A stretch of 64,000 nucleotides of DNA, taken from Polytrichum commune. Taxonomy: Eukaryota > Streptophyta > Polytrichopsida > Polytrichales > Polytrichaceae. The stretch spans positions 69,354,033 to 69,418,032 of the forward strand of contig OX485804.1 of assembly GCA_950295325.1 (NCBI GenBank), in the 5' to 3' direction. The notes below the pieces were generated by a model. It was not told the DNA's origin and searched no databases. It saw only the letters and a list, made by a program, of their open reading frames with translations. The position numbers and the translations under genes were made by a program. Below, piece after piece: positions 11,049 to 23,238 of this stretch. Within the stretch, counting starts at the first letter, position 1; every line of letters begins with the position of its first letter.

Positions 11049-11345
11049 CACTAGATAGTCTTATTAGTGTGGGTGGAGACTTAGCATGGACATAATTAGT
11101 GTGGCCCACACTAATTTTTTAGTCAAGGTAGAATTAACATGGGTCCAAGACCCCAGGTCTTCCCCCAATTATGCATGAAGGTTTTCGATCGACACATTGA
11201 CTATTAGTTACAGGATAAAAGTAACGTAAAATAAAATAATCACCACATTAAGTTTATAAGGAAACAATTATTGTGGCCCACAATAATTCTCATTATGAAA
11301 ACTAGTGTGGGCTCTAGAAAATTATAGTAATAGGACTATTTAGTG
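11049..11345 (+). mobile_element. MITE family D, copy 1
   Basis: Ends CACTAGATAGTC and GACTATTTAGTG are inverted. Internal inverted motifs are ttagtgtggcccacactaa and attgtggcccacaataat. Related copies are at 23,239-23,566 and, split by another insertion, 48,690-49,365. Confidence 0.75.
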
Positions 11346-11535
11346 TAGTTGCAGAGTTTGAGAAATATCAATTGAGGTTCAAGACTTCAAGAAATTTATC
11401 GATCATTTTAGAGGAATTTGTAGAATATACCTTCAATTAATAAAGAAAACACCGAAAAACCACAACATGTAACCAGTTGGACGTGGAAACACTAGGATCT
11501 TGACCAATTATCCCCAAAACATCCCCGGACATTGT
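11346..11535 (+). repeat. Dispersed repeat family G, copy 3
   Basis: Starts after family D copy 1 with gagaaatatcaattgagg, then carries the family core (tcattttagaggaattt, acaacatgtaaccagttgg, gatcttgaccaa) and ends at ccggacattg. Confidence 0.7.
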
Positions 11536-14500
11536 CTCTAAGTACACTAAATAGTCCTATTATTGTGGGTGAAAATGTTTTCATTTAATTTGGTAATAAC
11601 CCCAAAACCGTTGTCTTGAGTCTTGATCAGAGCAATGTAGATCCCGAATTACTCTAGGGGGATCCAATCAAGACAAGATTATCATACATATGCACAGGGT
11701 GGGTTCTCACCACACCTTCGTCCATAATGGATGAGCGTATGTGGGTGTTATTTGGTTCTTTTTTCATGTTCTCCAACTTTTACCAATTAGATTTACACAA
11801 CAAAACTTGGGTTCATTGGAAAATCTACGATGAAACATAAGTAAAAAATGGATTGAAATTTTAGTTATGGATATTGGAAGTGCATGTTTATTGATTTCTT
11901 AACTGGATACGTAGATCCTCCCAATTATGTTCATTATTGAGTGTAGAGTAGTTACTAATACTTGAAGACATAGTCCAATCTCTTTTAAGCATGTGTCTCT
12001 ATGATGTTTGCTCTTTGATCATCGCCAAACCACATACCACTCAAATCTAGGGATCTAATTAAGAGAACGAGCCACTTGCGACATGTCTACCTTACATACA
12101 AATGCATGGATCAGACGTACAAAATAACTCACCCTTGACAACACTATAGCATGGCCCACAATACACACCAACACACGTAAAGAAATTGTGTGCAACTCTA
12201 GTTACACTATTGTTCAACCTCCTTCCCATAACTTCAAGGTCTTTTAAATGCACATTGTCCTCATTCCAATAGAAATATAACATGCAACTCTAATGCTACC
12301 CCCCTCCCCCCCCTAGGGATGCTTTGATGTTTTGTTAGTGGACACAACTAGGGATACGCATTTGCTTGAGCTAAAGCAGGAGGCCCTAGATATTATAGCT
12401 TATGATATATCTTAGATTTGACATGAACCCCACACTTTTAAATGATCATTTTACCCCTAACTTCTTTCATTGGAGTCCATATAGAGTAATATCATGAAAC
12501 ATCATAATTATAATAATTATGATGATGATGTGAATGATTCCTCAAAACGAACATGCAGAGCCAAATCTCAGTGATGCCCCCCCCCCCACCCCACCCCCCA
12601 TGGTACATGTCAATATTCAAATTTGAATTAACACATATTTGAAAATAAATACACCAATTGTCGTCAACGGTAGGGTTGGGTGGAGGATCGCGGAGCCGTT
12701 GATTGACAATATCACCATTTGGTGTTACGAGGGGAGCCACTTATATATTCCCGGAGTGGGTCCCACTGGGTGGGGATGTGGCGGCGGGGGGTCGCAATTT
12801 GCGGCGTTGGCATGCCACATCATCATCGTGACTCATGGCCACCGCTTATGTGGTCACTACTACTAGGCTAGGTTACAAGTGGCCGACTTAAGGCTCGGGC
12901 GAATGAGCCTCCATTCCCTTTTTGACGAGGCGAACCGTAAGCTCTATATATAATTAAGGAAGGGGCAAGAGATAGTGGCAAAATCCAAGGAGGCCAGGGC
13001 CGGCCAATGGGGGGCCTGGCACTAGCTCTCCCTCTATCGGCCCCCTACCCACTAGTGCGTAAGTCCGCACTCCACTAGGCTGCTAGTAAGTACTCTAACT
13101 ACATGCCCTACCCTATCTTGTACGATCTATCCACAGGCAACGCTGAACCAGTTTCATCCACTCCCAGATAATTTCATCCATTATTGGGATAGTTTCATCC
13201 ACTTCCGGGATAGTTTCATCCAAGCTTGCTGGATGCCATCCAAATAACCCAGCTTTTCAGTCCATGAACATCATCAATATCATGGCTCACACTAGGGTCA
13301 GTCATTGTTCCTTGGCAACATGGGGAGTTTCTTTTTATAGGGAGATTCGTCTCTTTCTTAAACAAATTGTAACCAATAAAAATTTTATGAGTTTATTTAT
13401 TTGTTAATATTGATTCTACTCATGATAACCTTATTGGATGTAATGTATTGCAGTTTGGCCCATTCAATTCAATGCATACGAGACAAAAACTCCTACCAAG
13501 ATGGAAATCCTCTATCCACTACTTTGGGGCCAGTCGTGGGTCCTAGTATGGGCATAATATAAGTTACCTTAGATGAAGGCTTCAATGGCTTGGGGTTCGT
13601 AAACCTCATCCATCTTGGATGAAGGGGCTCTAGTTGAAACAAGTCGCGTACAAGTTGAGACTTGTGTCATATCCCCAGCCTCTCGGCCAAACTAGATGTC
13701 ATCCACTCCCTAATAGCTCGATTTTAAACAAGTTGAATGCTATATGAATAATCATTTTTAAGTCCATAAACATCGTTTGTGCAAGTTAGTAAGAGAAGGC
13801 CACCTCACACATGAGTCCCCTACCTCAATGGCTTAAATTTTTGCGGCATCTATACCAACTCATCCGTCATGAACAAAGGCGTTAGGTTAAAACAAAACTC
13901 CTCTATGTTGAGGGTTTGTTCATTCAAATTAGATACAAAGAACCCTTGGCCCAATCTCAGTTCCTCAATAGTGGATGACAATAATATAGACCGAGGAAGG
14001 GCCACATGCCCATCTATACTAAATAACAAGGATGTTATATGGTAATGAGGCATTGAGGTTTGGGTGGCTTTCCACTTAGACATGTACACTACCTATACAT
14101 CTCTTAATAGAGTCATCCACTACTATTCATCGTAAACTATCTTGTAATTGCACAAAAAGTGGCATGGGTTGTTTTTGTTGCTAAGACCCACTCTAGTCAA
14201 CACATCAATATCAATGCCGAGCTAAGCAAATATTAGTGTAGTTAGCACCATTCTAGGAAAGCCACACTACACTTTATTCACAACACCGTTTCTTAAGGTA
14301 TAAGAGACTTCAAAAGTGAGCAATCCTAATGATTGAGAGAAAAATTGTGGACGCATGGAGTTTACAGTAGGGTTTGAGTCCACAATATGGTATAATGAAG
14401 TGACACTGATGTGGCACCACTTTCCCACCAAATCTTGGCAGTCCCGACTCAAAACATATTTCTATGATTTCATAAAATGATATTCAAGCTTACTTGGGTC

Positions 14501-14708
14501 AAATGTTAGTCCAAAACTCAAGTCCGTTTAGAAATGTGGTTATGCATGTGAAGATCCTTGCCACGAGCTAAGATACATATTGAGTATTTGTTTCAAGCAA
14601 TAGTAGGGTGACACTTGTCCAATACTAGATATAGTGTGCAGGCCATGTCATCGTTTACGTCAAGTGATGATTTATTCTCTTGAATAATATAATTTATACA
14701 TCAACAAA
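11536..14708. other. Intergenic; GC-rich promoter-like patch but no gene recognised
   Basis: Mostly AT-rich. Between about 12,650 and 13,080 the sequence is GC-rich with a TATA-like ctatatataatt at 12,945, C/G homopolymers and gccccctacccac runs. This could be a promoter, but no downstream coding region was found. At 13,150-13,230 a short degenerate tandem repeat of gatagtttcatcca occurs four times. Confidence 0.4.
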
Positions 14709-14829
14709 CATAACATTATTAAGATCCATAACAATGTTTTATGGAACTATCAATATTCCACATAGTATTCTCATATATTCCCCACATTCAGTCCCACAAA
14801 ACAGTGTCATGGATCTTAATAATGTTATG
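14709..14829. repeat. 121-bp near-perfect foldback
   Basis: The 21-bp arms at 14,709-14,729 and 14,809-14,829 are exact inverted copies (cataacattattaag... and ...cttaataatgttatg). Pairing continues inward with few mismatches to about 32 bp, leaving a loop of about 57 nt. It is either a small foldback MITE or a hairpin-RNA locus. Confidence 0.85.
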
Positions 14830-14865
14830 AAGTGCGTTTGGCATGTAAAACCTTAGACAAAACGT

Positions 14866-15235
14866 GCAGTGGACAGACTCCAATCATCTATCAAAACCAA
14901 AAAGAATACATTCATCCAGTGTTCATCTATGACGGGAACCAACCAACCAACCTTCGGCGACCAACCTGATCGCACGAATAAAGAAAAAGGAATAGAAAAA
15001 CCCTTAATGAGGGCAGACTCTAATCATCCATCCATATCACAATTTTCCATCCAACATTCATTTGTTGAGGGAGCCCAACCTTCGGCGACCAAGCTGTAAA
15101 GTACAACACAACGTGGGAGGACCCCCGTCATCCATCCACACCACGAATATGCATCTGAAAACAGGCAAAAATCATCCAACATCCATCCATTTTGATTTTG
15201 TTTATATCTATGGGGGGAACCAACCAATAATCAAC
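14866..15235. repeat. Degenerate minisatellite family H, block 1
   Basis: Repeating consensus parts are cgtgggcggactc-aatcatccatcc, caacattcat--attgaggg and aaccttcggcgaccaacctgat, followed by gtaaagtaaaac. The period is roughly 120-130 bp, with much decay. Confidence 0.65.
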
Positions 15236-15244
15236 ATCAATAAC

Positions 15245-15515
15245 GGTATCATGAGAACTTACTCATGGGTATCAAAATTGTAACATCATTGAAGGTGAGA
15301 AAATCTTTGTATATTTCAATTGTTTTTTTGGGTCGATACCAATTTATACCATTTCGGTATTAGGGCGATTTTGTCTAGATAGAGGGATTCTTGCGTGGTA
15401 TATACACCCGGATGGTATTGAAAACATGAATATTGTCAAGAATCGATACCTCACAGGCATCAAAATGATGTGAATCCCTCGTTGTAGATACTTGGATGAT
15501 ATCGAGAAAGATGAT
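15245..15515 (+). repeat. Dispersed repeat family C, copy 2, inside minisatellite H
   Basis: Begins ggtatcatgagaac and ends gatgatacc. It matches copy 1 at tcatgggtatcaaaattgt, gattcttgcgtggtatata and acccggatggta. Family H minisatellite continues on both sides, so the element inserted into the array. Confidence 0.65.
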
Positions 15516-15519
15516 ACCA

Positions 15520-16450
15520 ATCCAACACTAGAATCAACCTTCGAGGACCACCCTGATTGCCATAGTAAGGTAAAACATGCAACAAAACATGGGAAGCCTT
15601 TGAGCATCCATCCGTACCACAAACTTGCATCCAAACTTCATCCATCAAGGGAGCCAACCTTGGGCGACCAAGTGGGCCTCACGACTAAAGAATACCCTGC
15701 AACTAAAACGTGGGCGCACTCCAATCGTCCATTCATACCACAAACGTCTATCCCACAGTCATCCATTGAGAACACCAACCTTTGGCAACCAACCCAATGA
15801 TTTCTCATCTAGCTATGCGCTGGTGATTTGCGATTCATAAAATATACATTGGAATTCTTGCGAATATTCCATAGTTTGGGAACGATATAGCTGAGAAATA
15901 GCTTAAAAAGAAAAATTAGATTACATTGTTACATTTTGGATGGATGTGTGCATGTGAATGAAAATGATGTAATCATCCCTATGTGGGTTTGTCACTCCAA
16001 TGGTTGTAGCCGATCCGAAAACTTCTCTCTTTAAAATTTGAAATGAAATGCATTGGACCAACTTGATCGCCCAAGGAAGGTGAAACCTGCGAAAGGATGT
16101 GGGCAACTTCCACATCACACATCCACATCACAAAAGTATTCATCCAACGTTCATTATTGGGGCACCCAACCTTCTATGACCAGAATGTGGGCATACGCTT
16201 ATCATCCATCAACCAAGGACATTCATCTATTATGCATGCACCAGTCATCCAACATCCATGCAACAGTAATTGATCGAGCAAACTAACCTTCGGTGACCAA
16301 CCAAGATGCCCGAGCAAGGCAAAACCTATGACAAAACGTGGGCGGACTCGGGTCATCCATCCACATCAGAAACATCCATCCATTCACACTGGAAACATCC
16401 ATCCATCCAAAAAACCAACCTTGTACAACCCAGCGCGAGGGTAAGTTAAG
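15520..16450. repeat. Degenerate minisatellite family H, blocks 2 and 3
   Basis: Family H units resume at aaccttcgaggaccaccctgat (15,537) and continue to about 15,800, then from about 16,050 to 16,450. A non-repeat spacer at 15,800-16,050 separates the two blocks. Confidence 0.6.
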
Positions 16451-18000
16451 TCATCCGTAGGTGGATATCTATCCATCCATTAATTATTGGCATTAATTGT
16501 CCATCCTGCTACACTATAAACTCTATAGTATCACACATGCGGCAACCAAAGTGCATGTGATATTACGGTGTTCTATAAGTGTGAACATGGATGCATGATA
16601 CTAGAAAATTAATGTAGTGTGTGACATTATGGAATAACATAAAGTGCAACATTCTAATGTTGAAATTGATGGTTGCATACATGGGGCACGGATAATCTCC
16701 CAAAGTTGCACACATATGCAAAGCTTGTGAAACAATGGAGCAATCTAAGAAGTTGAGAAACACTTTGTATAGGACTTTGGTGCAAGACCCCAACGTGGAG
16801 CAAATTGGGTAGATTATGAAGAGGGCGGCGGGAAGAATGATACAATTATGGATCTACTACACTTTTGAGAGGATGAAAATTGGTTAGTTCCCTAGTGGGT
16901 GGGCAATTGGGGGGGGGGGGGTCACTGGCAAAAATCGTAGAAACAACTTGCGATAAAAAATTTGGCTCTGATATATTCATCGTAGATAAATTTTGCAAAA
17001 AAAAAATAACGTACATATAATATAGGGGGTTTTTAAATAATGAAACATGTTTACTTGTAAAATGCCATCACATATAATGGCCTCTTTTAATACATGTAAA
17101 ATTATGAGGAAATTGTTACTAGGGGTAGTGGGTCTAGGGTAGGGTATGTGCTAGTGGATGAAAATAAGTAATTTTAAGTTTAAAAAGCTTGGATGGATGA
17201 CTTCGCAGGCTGGTTGGCTTGAACGTTACTGAACCAATGTATCCACTGCGGAGTTAATGTTCTCTACCTACGTGCCGGGAGGGAAAATCTCAGCGCGTTG
17301 TTTGAATTGCAATCTTCTTTCCAATTTTCTTTGACAGTAGAAGTAAATTAGGGTATTTTTAAATGATTCCCCCAAACAATTATAATTATTGATAGGGTGT
17401 ATTAAAATATAAGCATTTACTTTTATTTTGAAAAAAATATCATACCTTATAATCTTTTCTGCAAGGTAAATAGCCCCCCAACAAATAGGTCATGAGCGCA
17501 CATGTATGCATTAATATAAAAGGGAGTGAACCCCCCCCCCAGGGGCAATCGGATTATCATGATTTTGAGTTAAGTGAAGATATGGAAGCTTTGGATGTAG
17601 GAGGGAGGCATTTGCGTAGCCAACGCATTTAACGTGGGCTTTATGAAGGTGATGAAGAAGAATATAAACTTCATTTTTGGATGACAACAGTTGTGCAGTG
17701 GAGTCTTGATGTGTATGTGCCCGCATGAGTGAACCTTTTTGAGAAATTGAATCTTACTTCTTCTTCTTCTTTTCCTTCAAGCAAAACACTTTGTAGATTT
17801 CAATCTAAGTAGAAAACTACATTTGTCTAAATGATGAAAGGAAACTTGCTAGTGATGATGATTCATGTCATTTGTGGACCAAAATGAAGTGATGGTATTG
17901 AAATATGTGCAAAAATTACACACTGAAGACAAGAAGCTCAGGGTGCAGTAGTTTCAATTTAAGAGAGAAGAGAAGGACTTTATCTCAATCTAGTTTGTTT
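16451..18000. other. Intergenic, no gene recognised
   Basis: AT-rich, with G13 at 16,909-16,921 and C10 at 17,531-17,540. Short ORFs on the minus strand show no recognisable domain. Confidence 0.35.
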
Positions 18001-18125
18001 ACACGAATTTGTGAAATATTCCTCGATTTAGCAAAGAAAAACTGAAAGATGTCAACATGTAACTAGTTGGTCTTGGAAATATGAGGATCTTGACCGATTG
18101 TGCCCAAAATCCTCCCGGACATTGA
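18000..18125 (+). repeat. Dispersed repeat family G, copy 4 (partial)
   Basis: Contains caacatgtaactagttggtc, gaggatcttgaccgatt and cctcccggacattga. The left part of the family is missing or too diverged to see. Confidence 0.6.
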
Positions 18126-18369
18126 CAAACATGTCTGTAGAATGGTTGAAACTTTGACTTGTAGATCCCCTTGTCATGAGCCTATAATTTAGCATCACAT
18201 CAACCTTTGGGTGAAAAGGACCCACTCTTTTCACATATTGACCGATGATTACAAGGGACATACATTCTCCACATTTGAGCTCACTGGAATTTTATCTTAA
18301 GAAACATGCATAGAAAAAAAAGGTCAATACAAGGGATGTGAACCTAATGCAAACAAGAATGCAACTCAC

Positions 18370-18675
18370 CTCGTATGCGCTTTCAAATTTCAAAGAGATG
18401 GCGCTACAAATGTCAACAAATTCTTCTTCGTTGATCTTCAACCAACACATCAAATTCAAGACATGGACAAAACCCCAAGCATCTGATGAAAAAATCCACT
18501 ATTTGCTAAGATATTTATGGTAATCAGACATCAATGTAGGAAAACGAACCTTGAAGTCACCATCGTCATCCAATGCATACAAAAATTGCTTCTATATCTT
18601 CATCAACAATTGATGGAAGTGTCTTGCAACAATACCACTTCCGTGGTACTCGATCTCATATTCAAAACAACTCAA
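18370..18675 (-). pseudogene. Two exon-like blocks of an unrecognised broken gene
   Basis: On the minus strand, block a (18,675-18,550) reads FEYEIEYHGSGIVARHFHQL, then KI, an in-frame TAG, then KQFLYALDDDGDFK, followed by a donor-like gt. After ctaag-type spacing, block b (18,498-18,370) follows an acceptor TAG. It is open for 43 codons (SDAWGFVHVLN, WLKINEEEFVDICSAIS) and ends in the strong donor GAG|gtgagt. Both blocks start and end in phase 0. The amino-acid make-up looks like real protein rather than random frame. I do not recognise the family. The stop, and the lack of further exons up to the repeat at 18.1 kb, point to a pseudogene fragment. Confidence 0.35.
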
Positions 18676-18859
18676 CTTCTAAGGATATATGGAAAGCAAC
18701 AATTAAGAGGGCTTGCATTTGACATTAATAAGCGGTGACCTTCACTTGTATGTACTCGACTCCTCAAAGAGCTTCCCACATTGGTGGATTGAAATGCCGA
18801 GAGATGTGCAACACATGTGAGAAGGAGAAGATTAGTGTTCATGATTAGGGTTTAGGGTT

Positions 18860-19195
18860 GAGAAGAATTAATGTCTTGGGAAATCTACAATATCATAACA
18901 CATGATCCGTCTTCACATGTTAACCTCCCGATTGGCCTTCCCGGGCAACGTGGCAGATCCATGCACCAACAAGTCAACAAGTGGCATAATAAGGGGAAAA
19001 AAAAAACCCACATATTGACACGCGGCACACTACGAGGGTGTTGGTTGACTTCTTCGGTGGTTTACAGTAATGGCAAAAACCCGTGATATAAGGGAGAGAA
19101 ATGTGACACTAAAGAGTAAGATTTGAACTAAGAACATCCGTTCCCTAGGGTTTCGGGATATTAGAGAGTGAGTGACATTACGGGAGTTGATATTA
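18860..19195. other. Intergenic, no gene recognised
   Basis: Non-repetitive spacer with a poly-A run near 19,000. Nothing is supported beyond that. Confidence 0.35.
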
Positions 19196-19199
19196 CAGA

Positions 19200-19462
19200 G
19201 TTTTGGGTGCATCAACCTACAATATCCATTCATGCCAGGCAATTCATCCACAATTCATCCAACATCAATTTAGCATTCATCTATCATGGGAACCGATCTT
19301 CAGCGACGACCAACCTGATCGCCCGAGCAAAAGTAAAACCCATGACGAAACGTGGGCGGACTCAGGTCATCCATCTGCACCAGAAGACATTCATCCTCGC
19401 TGGAGTCGGGAAGTCATCCGTGGATACACGCATCCATCCATCCATCCATCCATCCGTCCGTC
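19200..19462. repeat. Minisatellite family H outlier, ending in (CATC)n
   Basis: Family H motifs (gaaccgatcttcagcgacgaccaacctgat, gtaaaacccatgacgaaacg, gggcggactcaggtcatcc) lie 3 kb from the main blocks. A CATC tetranucleotide run at 19,431-19,462 follows. Confidence 0.6.
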
Positions 19463-20385
19463 CCTACCCAGAAACTGGAGAGGGAAATCTGCAACGACGC
19501 GAGGATTGGGTGCTCGATAGTCCACCGGCACACATCCGTAGGTCGTGGTCCAAGCTGCTCTGCTGCTGCGGCCCGGTCAGTCGCCGAGGCGGTGCTAGAG
19601 TAGCGGAGAAACAAACGAAGAAGGAGCTAAGGGACAAAGCGAGAGACAAAGAGAAAGAGAACCAGAAGAAGAAGAGGACGAAGAACCAGAAGAAGTGGTG
19701 GACGACGGCAAGGCGGAGGGGGGCAGCTTCGGGCCTCGTGGCGCCCACATCGCCTCTACCCTATCCTCCCTCTTTCCCACTCCATTTCGTTCCAGTGCTT
19801 CACTTCCCATTCCCTGCATCGCATCACAGGACATCCCACATCATCGAACCTCACCTCATCTTTTCATCATCTGTCGTGTGTCGTCAACCTGTCTCCGCGT
19901 GGGGCAGGCAGGCACATGCGCCCCAGATTCTTCTTCATTCACTTTCCGTTGGCCGCCTCACCAATTGCTCCTCCCTCCCTCACCTCCAGATTTTTTGCAA
20001 TTGTGAGGTACCCAAAGGAATGCAGAGTTAAGGTCGTCAACAGAGACATCTCTGCTGGGAGGTGAGGGGTCAGCGAGGAAGGAGCTTCTGCAACTTGTGT
20101 AGGTTGGAGATAGATTGCTGTGTGAAAGCAAACGAAGGAGTGAAAGGTTAAAGGTTTGGTCTTGAGGGACATTCCGGATTGTTTGTGTGGGTTTGGGGTT
20201 TGGGTTGGGTTGGGTTGGGTTGGGTTCGGTTGTGTGTGGGGATTGGTGTCTGGATGAAGGAGGTGGAGTGGGAGGAGCGGGAGGTGAGAGGGTCAGAGTG
20301 AGAGAGTGAGGTTTTGGAGGTAGATTGGATTGGGTTGAGGTGGATTGGGTTACGTAGGGTTGGAGGTTGAAGAGAGGGTTATCCA
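19463..20385 (+). promoter_or_regulatory. GC-rich upstream region of HEMA
   Basis: About 0.9 kb of GC-rich, purine/pyrimidine-asymmetric DNA directly before the HEMA start, including a (GGGTT)n-like run at about 20,190-20,235. It probably contains the promoter and 5' UTR. No TATA box was identified. Long open frames across it on both strands are compositional (Pro/Ser/Thr-rich) and not treated as genes. Confidence 0.5.
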
Positions 20386-22068
20386 ATGGCATCCACGATG
20401 AGTTGCGCGATGGTGACCCCGAGCTTCGTGGAGGAAACATCAGGGGCTGCAAGGGGACCCAACAACATGCACAAGGTGAGGTTTTCGAGCTCAGCAATGT
20501 GGGGGGGCATGTCGAAGGGGGGTTTATTACATCTTCAGCATCATCAGCGGACGGGTGAAGAGAAATCCCGGGGAGTTGGTAATGTGCGAGCTTCGTCGTC
20601 GTCGTCGTCATCGTCATCATCGGATGCCATGCCACCCAGCCACCGCATCAAAGCAGCAAGCCTATCAGCCTTCGAGGAGTTTCGCAACGCCAGCGCAAAC
20701 CGGTACATGAAGGTAAAGTCCAGCATCATGGTGCTGGGGTTAAGTGTGCACACAGCACCGGTGGAGATGCGGGAGAAGCTGGCAATTCCAGAGGCAGAGT
20801 GGCCACGAGCCATCGATGAGCTTTGTAACTTGAACCACATTGAGGAAGCAGGGGTGCTCAGTACTTGTAACCGGTTCGAGATTTACGTGGTGGCTGTTGC
20901 ATGGAACAGGGGAGTGAAGGAGGTGACCGAGTGGATGTCGAAGACGTCCGGTGTTCCTGTTCAGGAGCTTCGTGAGCATCTCTTCATTCTTCGGGACCAG
21001 GATGCTACACAACATCTGTTCAGAGTTTCTGCAGGGTTGGATTCCTTGGTGCTTGGAGAAGGCCAAATCCTGTCTCAGGTTAAGCAGGTTCTGAAAGTTG
21101 GCCAGGAGGTTTCCGGGTTTGGTAGAAACCTCACAGGCTTGTTCAAGCAAGCTATCACTGCGGGGAAAAGGGTTAGGACAGAAACTAACATTTCAGCTGG
21201 AGCTGTTTCTGTGAGCTCTGCAGCTGTGGAGTTAGCCGTGATGAAGCTTCCCGAAGGAGGAGTTGCCAGAGTGAATGTGTTGATTGTGGGAGCTGGAAAG
21301 ATGTCGAAGTTGCTTGTGAAACATTTGATCTCCAAAGGATGTACTCGGATGGTGGTTGTTAATCGGTCGGAGGCCAGGGTTTTGGACCTTCAGACTGAGT
21401 TCCAGGATGCTAAGATTGTCTATGAGCCTCTAACTGAGATGTTGAGGTGCACGGGTGAGGCAGATTTAGTTTTCACCAGTACGGCCTCTGAAGTGCCTTT
21501 GTTCTTCAAGGAGAATGTGGAGAATCTGTCTCCAGCTTCCCAGGTGGGGGGTGGAGTGAGACATTTCATTGACATATCCGTGCCCAGGAATGTTGCAGCT
21601 TGCTTGTCAGAACTGCCTTCCACCAGAGTTTACAATGTGGATGACCTGAAAGAAGTGGTGGCAGCAAACAAGGAGGAGCGGAGACGGAAGGCTATGGATG
21701 CACAGGTCATATTGGATGATGAGATTAAGAACTTTGAAGGATGGAGGGATTCTCTCGAAACTGTTCCAACAATTAAGAAGCTCAGGGCTTATGCAGAGAG
21801 GGTTAGGGCTTCTGAATTGGAGAAATGCTTGGGGAAGATGCCTGATGACCTGACCCAGAAGCAGAAGAGAGCTTTGGAGGATTTGAGTAGGGGAATTGTG
21901 AATAAGCTGCTCCATGGCCCAATGCAGCACTTGCGATCTGACGGAACAGATGCCAGGACAGTGAACGAAACCATTGAGACTATGCATGCTCTGGAAAGGA
22001 TGTTTGACCTTGGCTCAGTTGTTACAGTTGTGGACACGAAACTACAAGGGGCTGCTGCTAAGAAGTAG
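20386..22068 (+). CDS. HEMA: Glutamyl-tRNA reductase, plastid precursor (intronless)
   Basis: Reduces Glu-tRNA(Glu) to glutamate-1-semialdehyde with NADPH, the first committed step of chlorophyll and haem synthesis in the plastid stroma. The 560-residue product is about the length of plant GluTRs. Residues 1 to about 108 are Ser/Ala-rich and basic, fitting a transit peptide. The catalytic domain starts at LGLSVHTAP (117-125). STCNRFEIY contains the nucleophile Cys161, which forms the thioester with glutamate. The segment [12 protein letters not shown] is conserved. The NADPH Rossmann loop is VGAGKM (301-306), followed by VNRSEARV. The C-terminal helical dimerisation domain begins near 466 ([20 protein letters not shown]). 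The first ATG of the frame was chosen; the next Met (residue 5) is also possible. The frame is uninterrupted. Angiosperm HEMA genes normally have introns, so the intron-free form is notable. All key residues are present, so it is probably functional. Confidence 0.97.
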   Translation: MASTMSCAMVTPSFVEETSGAARGPNNMHKVRFSSSAMWGGMSKGGLLHLQHHQRTGEEKSRGVGNVRASSSSSSSSSSDAMPPSHRIKAASLSAFEEFRNASANRYMKVKSSIMVLGLSVHTAPVEMREKLAIPEAEWPRAIDELCNLNHIEEAGVLSTCNRFEIYVVAVAWNRGVKEVTEWMSKTSGVPVQELREHLFILRDQDATQHLFRVSAGLDSLVLGEGQILSQVKQVLKVGQEVSGFGRNLTGLFKQAITAGKRVRTETNISAGAVSVSSAAVELAVMKLPEGGVARVNVLIVGAGKMSKLLVKHLISKGCTRMVVVNRSEARVLDLQTEFQDAKIVYEPLTEMLRCTGEADLVFTSTASEVPLFFKENVENLSPASQVGGGVRHFIDISVPRNVAACLSELPSTRVYNVDDLKEVVAANKEERRRKAMDAQVILDDEIKNFEGWRDSLETVPTIKKLRAYAERVRASELEKCLGKMPDDLTQKQKRALEDLSRGIVNKLLHGPMQHLRSDGTDARTVNETIETMHALERMFDLGSVVTVVDTKLQGAAAKK

Positions 22069-23238
22069 TATTATTAGTGGCGTCGACATTATTGTGATGA
22101 CGATGATGATTTGCTCTCAATTTTTTGTATAGTAGGTTACCCCACACTTTTTGTAGAGACGAACGAAACAACTGTCCACGACCTAGTTGCACCAAAAATA
22201 AGTCATTTGAGCTCGAGCCAAGTCCATCCATCTTTCTACCGAGTCGGTCGTGAGTTGTGGCTGACAGGAAGCATTCCAAGGAAAAAGCATGGTTTCAATT
22301 TTCGGATCACTTAGCCAGGGGACAGATTTATTTGTAGGGATTTGAGATGGATATTCTTCCATCCCGACTTTTTGTATACTGGAAGTTAGTCCCAAAGGGA
22401 TTGACCGTGTTTGCTATAAAAGGTCCGTGTATTTGTCTCCGAGTAACTGCAAGCATGGACTACCAATCCTGAATTGGTGAGTGAATTTGTAGTGGCAATC
22501 AAGTGTGGTCCATTGAGCATGTTCAAATTGAAGTGTTCCAAATCTCACCCTGGATAGGAGTGATTTGCCTCCTCTCTTCTCTTCTCTTCTCTTCTCTGCT
22601 TGCATCAACGTGCCTGCACATGATTGTAATGCTGTATATCTTCCTCTATAAATGTTCAACTATCGAATGGATTCTCACTCTGCCTTGGGATTTGCTCTCC
22701 CATTCCCTGTCTTCCCTGGTCACCTGGCTTGCCATATTCTCTCTTTCACAGGATGGCATTTTCCTGAGAGCTCTGATTTCCACAATTATAGCACTTCGTG
22801 TGTGCACAATGCAGAAAATAATCTAAGCATCTTATCTGTTCAGCTCTTCTTGATGTCTATACGCAATTTTCATATATTTAATGGAAAGCCAACTGTGGGT
22901 GACAGCGGCACTCATGGAGTAGGTAGGGTGGTGACACAGGAGATTTATTACTGTAGATTTGCACAGTATGTGAGATTCATTCAGTACAAGTAAAATTATC
23001 TCTGTCTCTGTTTCTATTGCCAGGATGAGGCAGACTCAAGAAAATTGATTGAATTTCATTTATGAAATATGATGTTGGTGTACAAGAAGACTCATGAGTG
23101 AGTGGATAAATGCCTTATCCAGAAGCGATCTGCCACTTGGGTTGTTTATCTTGCATGAACAGTTACTGTTGTCTTTCTATCCGTGAAGCGCTAAGTGAAG
23201 TTACAACTAGAACTAGAAGTGCACTGGAGATATAGTTA
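22069..23238. other. HEMA 3' flank, probable 3' UTR and spacer
   Basis: Directly after the TAG stop there are T-rich stretches, a TCTTC microsatellite (about 22,572-22,598) and AATAAA-like words, as expected for a 3' UTR. Frames on either strand lack recognisable domains. Confidence 0.4.

Noticed and set aside
19168-20031. 287-codon open frame upstream of HEMA
   Set aside because: Its start lies in minisatellite H and the rest in GC-rich leader sequence. Composition is Pro/Ser/His-rich and no domain is recognised. Best explained by composition.
19958-20635. 225-codon antisense frame over the HEMA start
   Set aside because: Low-complexity Pro/Thr/Ser shadow of the GC-rich HEMA leader and transit peptide.
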